A stretch of DNA of 44,592 nucleotides, taken from positions 1 to 44,592 of the forward strand of contig NZ_VEGP01000045.1 in the NCBI RefSeq assembly GCF_007679495.1, written 5' to 3'. This DNA comes from Paenibacillus sp. 32O-W (GTDB lineage Bacteria > Bacillota > Bacilli > Paenibacillales > NBRC-103111). Of this stretch, positions 39,120 through 44,592 are shown piece by piece; position 1 is the stretch's first letter; each line of letters starts with the position of its first letter. A program made the position numbers and the translations under genes. The notes under the pieces are model-generated. The model was not told the origin of the DNA and did no database searches. It saw only the letters and a program-made list of their open reading frames with translations.

Positions 39120-40951
39120 TCAAGGGCAGTCTGTACCGGAAACTACTCTTGTATTTTCTCGTCATCATAGTAGCGACTCTCGTTTCCGTCGGCATATCCA
39201 CCTACAGTAAATCTTCGAAAGAGCTGGATGACCAAATCAGGCGCCATATGTCGCAAATTATTAACAATGCCATTAATCATACCGACCTGTACCTGAAATC
39301 GTATGAGCGTTCCATTATTGCGCTTCTGAACAATCGGGATGTGAAGAAATTTATAGACCTGCCCAATCCGCCGGAAGATTACGATTATTATCATTATCGC
39401 AAGCTGATCAAGGAGGTCGGGCTGCAGCCGATCCTTATCCGAAATCCGGAGATATTATCCATCTATATTATCAGCTTTGACGGCAATGCGATCTATGATT
39501 ACAACGGTATGCCGGATGAAACCTTCTCTTCCGCCGAAATTGAGGAGCAGCTCAGGTTTTTGCTGGAATACACGAAGCCGGACGGCAGCTTATCGATTAT
39601 GAACAGCAGCATTTTTCCAACGTATGACAAGCAGGTGGTGAGGCTGGCCCGGCAGATCAAAGGCTATTCCTCTACTGAATACAAGGGGATTCTCGCCATT
39701 GAAATCAAATCCATGGAGCTGTCCGCTTTGTGGAACGGAGTCGATTTGGGCAAGGACGGGTATTTTTTTATCGTGGATAAGAAGGGAAAAATCGTCTATC
39801 ATCCGGATCCTTCCCGGATTCGTACGGATGTGGAAGGAACGTTCAGGGACAACATTTTACACGCGGATGAGCAGATGTTTATGGTGAACGAAGAAGGCCG
39901 CGAGCGGATGTTCATGAGCCGCAAGTCGGATTATTCCGGCTGGAATCTGGTCGTATCCATGCCAATGGATGAAATTATGAAGCCCGTCTCAAGCATAAGG
40001 ATGACGACGATCATTGTAGGATTGTTCACGTTTGCATTCGCTTCTCTGCTGGCGTACCGGTTCAGCCGCTCCATTACCCGCCCCATCCAGGTACTCAAAA
40101 AAGGAATGAGGCAAACGGAAAAAGGAAACTGGATGATGATTCCGCTGCCCGAGCAGAAGGATGAAATCACGGAGCTTATGGTCCGTTACAATCTTATGGT
40201 CAACCGGTTGTCCGAGTTGGTGGAGCAGGTTTATGAGGCGGAGCTGAAAAATCACGAAACCCAGATGGAGAGACAGAAGGCGGAATTCCAGTCGCTGCAG
40301 CTTCAGATTAATCCCCACTTTCTGTATAACACTCTGGAGACGATTGTATGTTACGCCGCAGTGCAGGATTCAGAGGAAATATCGGATATTGTGAAAGCGA
40401 TGGCATACATGCTCCGGTATTCGATTCAGACCAATCTGGAGGAGATTACCGTTGCGAATGAATTGAACCACGTCCTTAACTATATGATTATTCTAAAACA
40501 CCGAATAGATCGCGAATTCGAAATTGATGTGTCCGTTCCTCCAAGATTTTTGCTGAAGAAAATGGTGCGTCTGACCCTGCAGCCTTTGGTGGAAAATGTG
40601 TTTCAGCATGCCTTTCCGGATGGAGTGGAGGATCATCACTGGATACGGATCGATGCGGAGGAGAAGGGAGACCGGTTCCGCGTCATCGTGGAGGACAATG
40701 GGGTCGGGATCGCACTTGATCATTTGCAGCTGCTGCAGTCCAAGCTGCAGACCAATCGGCTTGCGGATGAGGAGGATGGCTCGCGGAAGGATAAAGGCGG
40801 GATTGGAATGGTTAATGTTCACCGGCGTATCCAAATGGTGTTCGGAGAGGAGTATGGGCTGACGATAGAGAGTGAGCCGGGACGAGGGACCAGAATGATT
40901 ATGAATATGCCCCTGCATGGCAACGGAATCAAACCTCCGGGAACGGCTTGA
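39116..40951 (+). CDS. Sensor histidine kinase, YesM family
   Basis: 611 aa. Helix near 10-28, a long extracellular dCache-like sensor (about 30-290), helix near 298-318, HAMP (about 320-375), coiled coil, then the His_kinase domain with LQINPHFLYNTLETI (H401) and HATPase motifs VEDNGVGI and KGGIGMVNVHRRI. YesM kinases sense sugars, often through the binding lipoprotein, and phosphorylate YesN-type regulators. The start overlaps the regulator stop (ATGA). A structured stretch follows the stop within 10 bases. Confidence 0.93.
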   Translation: MIKGSLYRKLLLYFLVIIVATLVSVGISTYSKSSKELDDQIRRHMSQIINNAINHTDLYLKSYERSIIALLNNRDVKKFIDLPNPPEDYDYYHYRKLIKEVGLQPILIRNPEILSIYIISFDGNAIYDYNGMPDETFSSAEIEEQLRFLLEYTKPDGSLSIMNSSIFPTYDKQVVRLARQIKGYSSTEYKGILAIEIKSMELSALWNGVDLGKDGYFFIVDKKGKIVYHPDPSRIRTDVEGTFRDNILHADEQMFMVNEEGRERMFMSRKSDYSGWNLVVSMPMDEIMKPVSSIRMTTIIVGLFTFAFASLLAYRFSRSITRPIQVLKKGMRQTEKGNWMMIPLPEQKDEITELMVRYNLMVNRLSELVEQVYEAELKNHETQMERQKAEFQSLQLQINPHFLYNTLETIVCYAAVQDSEEISDIVKAMAYMLRYSIQTNLEEITVANELNHVLNYMIILKHRIDREFEIDVSVPPRFLLKKMVRLTLQPLVENVFQHAFPDGVEDHHWIRIDAEEKGDRFRVIVEDNGVGIALDHLQLLQSKLQTNRLADEEDGSRKDKGGIGMVNVHRRIQMVFGEEYGLTIESEPGRGTRMIMNMPLHGNGIKPPGTA

Positions 40952-40960
40952 ACGGATTAT

Positions 40961-41052
40961 GGGACAGGACAGCTCTATTGCTTGGGCGAACCCGTTTGCG
41001 AATCGGGACGTCAGCAAGTCCTGCCCCCTGCGGAGTTCCGGGAAACCGGGTG
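40961..41052 (+). other. Structured untranslated element before the GH31 gene
   Basis: GGGACAGGAC (40961-40970) pairs with GTCCTGCCCC (41018-41027) with one bulge. Inside, TTGCT (40978-40982) pairs with AGCAA (41013-41017), and CCCG (40991-40994) with CGGG (41004-41007). A second small hairpin CCGG-GAAA-CCGG follows at 41038-41049. There is no T tract, so it is not a standard terminator; it could be an mRNA processing or stability element or a leader RNA. I match it to no known riboswitch. Confidence 0.4.
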
Positions 41053-41119
41053 TTAGAGGAGGCGACCTTGGTCCGATAAGTGCCAGCCGTTAAACGAACA
41101 TGGGAGAGGAGCTTTGTAT

Positions 41120-43240
41120 ATGGAAAATCGTTGGATTTCCGCTGACAAAGGCTGGGAGGAGGTGGCGGCCGGCGTATGGAGACTTCGCGTCGGGAATCCT
41201 TCCGGGCGGACGCCGTCTTCGATCGTCCAGCCGTTACATAAGACGGAGGCGCTGGAGCGAATGGGAAGCGGCAGCCTGCCTTTCCAACTGAGTGAGATTG
41301 AGCTTAGGACGGACCAGCTTCGAACCGTCATTACTCTTCCGCTGCAAAGGGATGAGCGGCTGTATGGGCTGGGTCTTCAGTTCATGCGGATGAATCATCG
41401 CGGGCGGACGAGATATTTGCGTGTGAACAGCGATCCGAAGCAGGATACCGGCGAGACTCATGCGCCGGTTCCATGGTACGTCTCCAGTCTTGGATACGGA
41501 ATATATGTAGATACCTCGCGCATCGCAACCATTTACTGCGGGTCCGCAGTGCGTTCGGACTGTCTGTACGGGGAAGCGAAGGACCGCAACAGCGACCCGG
41601 ACTGGAAGGCGACTCCGGTTTCGGACCAAGTCGAGATGGTTATCCCGGATCAGGGGGCTGAGTTGTATGTATTTGCCGGCCCGACCATATTGGATGCGGT
41701 TCGCCGCTATAACCTGTATCATGGCGGGGGAGTCCTGCCTCCAAGATGGGGGCTGGGCTTCTGGCACCGGGTGCCGAAGAGCTATTCGGCGGATGAGGTG
41801 CTGAAGGAAGCCATGGAATTTCGCGAGCGGGGGGTGCCGTGCGATGTCATCGGGCTGGAGCCGGGTTGGCACAGCAGAAGCTATCCGGTAACGTACGAGT
41901 GGCATGAAGGGAGATTCCCGGATCCGGCCGGCTTTGTAGACGAGATGAAGAAGAACGGTTTCCGCGTCAATCTGTGGGAGCATCCTTACGTATCTCCGGA
42001 TGCAGGAATCTACGAGCCGCTTAAGGCACTATCCGGCTCCCATACGGTATGGCATGGATTGGTGCCGGACTATACATTGCCGGAAGCGCGGCAAATTTAC
42101 AGCGATCAGCACCGCCGGGAGCATGTGGACAAGGGAGTGTCCGGATATAAGCTGGACGAATGCGATGGGAGCGAACTGACGCGTAATTCATGGATATTTC
42201 CCGAGCATGCCGAGTTTCCGTCCGGGTATGATGGCGAGCAAATGCGCCAGATCTACGGCTTGGCGCTGCAGAAGATGACAGCGGACCTGTTCCGCGCCGC
42301 CGGCCGAAGAACCTACGGTCTCGTCAGAGCGTCCAATGGATGCGCCTCCTCCATGCCTTATGTTCTGTATTCCGACTTGTATGATCACCGCTCTTTCGTA
42401 CGGGCATTATGCAATTCCGGCTTCAGCGGCTTGCTGTGGACTCCCGAGGTGCGGAAAGCGGAGAATGCGGAAGACTGGGTCCGGCGGATGCAGGTAGTCT
42501 GCTTGTCGCCGCTGGCCATGTTGAACGCTTGGGCGGACGGGACGAAGCCGTGGTCCTTCCCCGAAGCTGAGCCTGTCGTCACCAAGTATATCCGCTTGAG
42601 AATGCGGTTGATTCCATATCTATACTCGGCCTTCGCCCGCTATTACGAAGAAGGGGTTCCTCCTATCCGGCCGATGGCCCTGGAAGAAGCGTTCGCGGCC
42701 CGAAATGCGCGGGGGGAGAGCAAGCTGGACTCGACGGATTTCGCGTATGGGGCTTCAGCGGAAAGCGAGCTGGACGACCAATATATGCTCGGTGATTCCA
42801 TGCTGGTAGCTCCTCTGTTCGCCGGTGAACGGAGCCGCCAGGTTTATTTGCCGGTAGGGGTATGGTACGATTTCGATACCGGAATCCGTCATGAAGGGGG
42901 ACGTTATATCGAGGCCTCCCCCGGACTGGACACTATTCCTGTCTATGTGCGGGACGGCTCGATCATTCCGATGATGCCGGAGCTGCCGCATGTCCCGCGA
43001 CAAGGGGAGCAGGTAGCTATCGAGCTGCATCATTATGGCACGACCTCGGGCAAGTTCCGCTTGTTCGATGATGACGGAGAAAGCTTCGCTTACGAACAAG
43101 GGGAGTATCGTTGGCGGGAAGCCGTGCTTCGGGTGTTGGAAGAGGGCCGCTATGAAACATCGGTCTCCCCGGCCGAACAGGGCTGGTCTTCGGCTTATAG
43201 CGGGTTTACTTGGGTATGTCACCATTTAGGCACGAAATAG
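41120..43240 (+). CDS. Glycoside hydrolase family 31 protein
   Basis: 706 aa, cytoplasmic (no signal peptide). An N-terminal beta-sandwich (about 1-200, with LYGLGLQFMRMNHRGR) precedes the (beta/alpha)8 barrel (about 205-550): PPRWGLGFWHRVPKSYSADE, DVIGLEPGW, and GYKLDECDG with D346 as the probable nucleophile. The usual W-x-G-D acid/base region appears as YSDLYDHRSFVRAL, so the assignment of the acid/base is uncertain. The C-terminal sandwich has the common YVRDGSIIPMM and FRLFDDDGESFAYEQGEY. GH31 enzymes include alpha-glucosidases, alpha-xylosidases, sulfoquinovosidases and transglycosylases; the specificity here is open. The start at 41120 is 8 bases after GAGAGGAG. It closes the carbohydrate locus. 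Confidence 0.88.
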   Translation: MENRWISADKGWEEVAAGVWRLRVGNPSGRTPSSIVQPLHKTEALERMGSGSLPFQLSEIELRTDQLRTVITLPLQRDERLYGLGLQFMRMNHRGRTRYLRVNSDPKQDTGETHAPVPWYVSSLGYGIYVDTSRIATIYCGSAVRSDCLYGEAKDRNSDPDWKATPVSDQVEMVIPDQGAELYVFAGPTILDAVRRYNLYHGGGVLPPRWGLGFWHRVPKSYSADEVLKEAMEFRERGVPCDVIGLEPGWHSRSYPVTYEWHEGRFPDPAGFVDEMKKNGFRVNLWEHPYVSPDAGIYEPLKALSGSHTVWHGLVPDYTLPEARQIYSDQHRREHVDKGVSGYKLDECDGSELTRNSWIFPEHAEFPSGYDGEQMRQIYGLALQKMTADLFRAAGRRTYGLVRASNGCASSMPYVLYSDLYDHRSFVRALCNSGFSGLLWTPEVRKAENAEDWVRRMQVVCLSPLAMLNAWADGTKPWSFPEAEPVVTKYIRLRMRLIPYLYSAFARYYEEGVPPIRPMALEEAFAARNARGESKLDSTDFAYGASAESELDDQYMLGDSMLVAPLFAGERSRQVYLPVGVWYDFDTGIRHEGGRYIEASPGLDTIPVYVRDGSIIPMMPELPHVPRQGEQVAIELHHYGTTSGKFRLFDDDGESFAYEQGEYRWREAVLRVLEEGRYETSVSPAEQGWSSAYSGFTWVCHHLGTK

Positions 43241-43302
43241 GAGCAGGCAGAAGAGGGAAGGTCACAGGCAGTGGATCGGGATTGGCCTGTTTCTAATTAG
43301 GA

Positions 43303-43308
43303 TATAAT
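43303..43308 (+). promoter_or_regulatory. Candidate -10 box of the small acidic gene
   Basis: A perfect TATAAT lies 45 bp before the ATG. The only -35-like hexamer, TTGGCC at 43282-43287, is 15 bp away, so the promoter is uncertain. Confidence 0.35.
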
Positions 43309-43353
43309 AGGAATCATTCTGGTTACTCACCGTGTTTAAATAGGAGGGACGAC

Positions 43354-43608
43354 ATGAAGGATAAGGATAAACTGGAGAAAATCGTTACGGAGACTCTGCT
43401 GGAGGGAGAATTCAATAAGGGTGATCCGGATGATGAAGCGGTCGGACGCCTACCATCCAAATATGAAATCCGGCAGACCGTCCAGTTGGATCCCATCGTT
43501 GAGGAGACGAAGCGGTTCCGGACCATGGGTAAAGAAGTGGATGACCGGTATGATGAATATATGAAACGGGCCAACAGGGAAGATCCCGAGGACGGGGATA
43601 AGAATTAG
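43354..43608 (+). CDS. Small acidic hydrophilic protein, unknown
   Basis: 84 aa, highly charged with no hydrophobic segment (LPSKYEIRQTVQLDPIVEET, then DDRYDEYMKRANREDPEDGD). AGGAGGG precedes the ATG by 5 bases and a good terminator follows, so it is probably a real monocistronic gene. I recognise no family; the composition resembles small stress or spore-associated proteins, but this is a guess. Confidence 0.75.
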   Translation: MKDKDKLEKIVTETLLEGEFNKGDPDDEAVGRLPSKYEIRQTVQLDPIVEETKRFRTMGKEVDDRYDEYMKRANREDPEDGDKN

Positions 43609-43664
43609 AAGCGGCTCTCAAAAAGTTTCATAGAGATGAGGGGGGCTGCCGCCCCAGCCTGCCA

Positions 43665-43695
43665 AACCTGCCGGGATAATCATACGGCAGGTTTT
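43665..43695 (+). terminator. Terminator of the small acidic gene
   Basis: AACCTGCCG / CGGCAGGTT form a perfect 9-bp stem with an 11-nt loop, followed by TTCTCTTTCTT on the plus strand. It lies between two convergent genes. Confidence 0.85.
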
Positions 43696-43702
43696 CTCTT
43701 TC

Positions 43703-44347
43703 TTACCTGAGAAGGCGGATCGGTTTCTTGTATAAAGGGTACAGCCACTTAACCCCGCTCGGTGTAAAAGTATCTGCCAGCAGGTGAGAAAAATAGCTGA
43801 TGGCGGACAAAGCGGCGATCCCCTCAATACCGACTTGACGCTCCAATCCCAACCCGATTGCCCACCATAGAAATACAGCCCATAAGGTATGGGTCATCCC
43901 TCTGTGCTTTAACCAAGGGGCCCAGGCAATGAACAGGCCGAGTCCGGCCAACCAGATCATTTCATTCTGCCATCCCCAATAAATCAGACCGATCCCGATA
44001 AGACTCAGCAGAAAATTGCGGATAACTCCTTGACGCGTAATCAGGCCGAGAAGAAACAGGGCGGTGGCCACCATAGTCCACTCCATATAGAAGAGATGGC
44101 GGTAAAAATAGAAGTAAAGAACAGCCCCTACGGATAAAATCCCCAGGCCCAGAATGCTTTCTCGGAGCAGCTTGGACATTTTATCCAATTTGCCGCTCAG
44201 AATACTGTTGCCGTCCAGGTCGGCACTTAAGGAGGAGAAGGCGGCCGCCGCCACACACATAGCCCCTTCTTTAAAATCCATCGAATGGTACAGTCCGGCA
44301 AACACGCCAATGGCCGCGCCGATAGCAAGATGAGTAGAGCCTTTCAT
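43703..44347 (-). CDS. DUF457/YdjM-like membrane metal-dependent hydrolase family protein
   Basis: 214 aa with about five to six helices. Landmarks: MKGSTHLAIGAAIG with H6, SSLSADLDG, APWLKHRGMTHTLWAV and YFSHLLADTFTPSGVKWLYP, the conserved histidines and aspartates of the YdjM/YvsG group. The physiological role is not established; E. coli YdjM is SOS-induced. GGGAGGA lies just before the ATG. It appears monocistronic, converging on the small acidic gene. Confidence 0.88.
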   Translation of the reverse strand: MKGSTHLAIGAAIGVFAGLYHSMDFKEGAMCVAAAAFSSLSADLDGNSILSGKLDKMSKLLRESILGLGILSVGAVLYFYFYRHLFYMEWTMVATALFLLGLITRQGVIRNFLLSLIGIGLIYWGWQNEMIWLAGLGLFIAWAPWLKHRGMTHTLWAVFLWWAIGLGLERQVGIEGIAALSAISYFSHLLADTFTPSGVKWLYPLYKKPIRLLR

Positions 44348-44469
44348 AATTCCTCCCGAATTAGAAACATATGTTCTGATCTTTTATTATACACTTTGTA
44401 ACTGCATTTAACAATCGCCGCGACCGCTTATATGGCACTATTTTCGAAAGAGCTTGAGCGGCATGAAAA

Positions 44470-44514
44470 AAGAACCTCCACTCATCATTATTCAATGAGA
44501 TTGCCGAGGTTCTT
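44470..44514 (-). terminator. Terminator for a minus-strand gene beyond the window
   Basis: AAGAACCTC (44470-44478) pairs with GAGGTTCTT (44506-44514), with an inner TCATT/AATGA pairing. On the minus strand the stem runs into TTTTTT. No credible gene lies between it and 44592, so it should serve a gene to the right. The rest of 44348-44592 is AT-rich and empty. Confidence 0.7.
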
Positions 44515-44592
44515 ATTAACCACATTAGAAAGTTTAAGTTCATTAAAGCATTAAAATGGAACAACTTTCTAATTGGCATAAAAAGCTACCTT

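Noticed and set aside
44361-44579. 72-codon open frame on the minus strand at the window end
   Set aside because: It overlaps a strong terminator hairpin, has no ribosome site, and shows no protein family pattern.

Overview
The window looks like a chromosomal segment of a spore-forming Gram-positive bacterium of the Paenibacillaceae (Paenibacillus- or Cohnella-like). The support is mixed GC (near 50 percent), strong AGGAGG-type ribosome binding sites, TTG and GTG starts, an S-layer-homology surface protein, an LCP-family protein, and a LplB/YtcP/LplA-type sugar importer next to a YesN/YesM-type two-component system. No rRNA, tRNA or CRISPR array was seen. All readings are by eye; no database search was possible.

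Layout. (1) 1-2.4 kb: a D-aminopeptidase (dppA, +) converges on hisC (-). (2) 2478-3476: a 999-bp AT-rich island with perfect 5-bp direct repeats (TCATG) at its borders, TGT/ACA termini, and three inward-reading ~20-bp sites at each end that resemble the TnsB-binding sites of Tn7. It carries one gene, a cupin protein, and no transposase. It reads as a non-autonomous Tn7-like element with a single passenger gene, and is the most notable find. (3) 3.6-13.0 kb, minus strand: a tightly packed six-gene operon with a MacB/LolD-type ATPase, a MacA-like lipoprotein adaptor, a 975-aa FtsX-type permease, a second ATPase with an AbrB/SpoVT-like tail, a family-1 solute-binding lipoprotein without its own permeases, and a secreted beta-sandwich protein. 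(4) 13.6-20.4 kb, plus strand: a surface-glycan block with a giant GT-C fusion, a GT2 polyprenyl-phosphate glycosyltransferase, a GtrA-type membrane protein and an LCP-family protein. (5) 20.4-28.3 kb: an SgrR-like regulator, an orphan aminoglycoside-adenylyltransferase-like tail domain, a GNAT acetyltransferase, an OmpR-type two-component system, a BcrAB-like ABC exporter pair and an unknown protein. (6) 28.6-43.2 kb: a carbohydrate-use locus with a 1687-aa S-layer-anchored beta-helix protein, two permeases, a solute-binding lipoprotein, an AraC-type response regulator, a YesM-type sensor kinase and a GH31 glycosidase. CcpA/LacI-type operator matches precede the surface protein and the binding protein. 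(7) 43.3-44.6 kb: a small acidic protein, a DUF457/YdjM-like membrane protein, and a terminator for a gene beyond the window.

How they may work together (inference). In block 4 the GT2 enzyme would charge a lipid carrier, GtrA would help move it across the membrane, and the GT-C fusion would transfer the sugar to an extracytoplasmic acceptor. In block 6 the surface protein would bind or cut a polysaccharide, the ABC importer would take up fragments, YesMN would sense them and GH31 would trim them inside the cell. Block 3 looks like a self-contained export or envelope-defence system of unusual composition.
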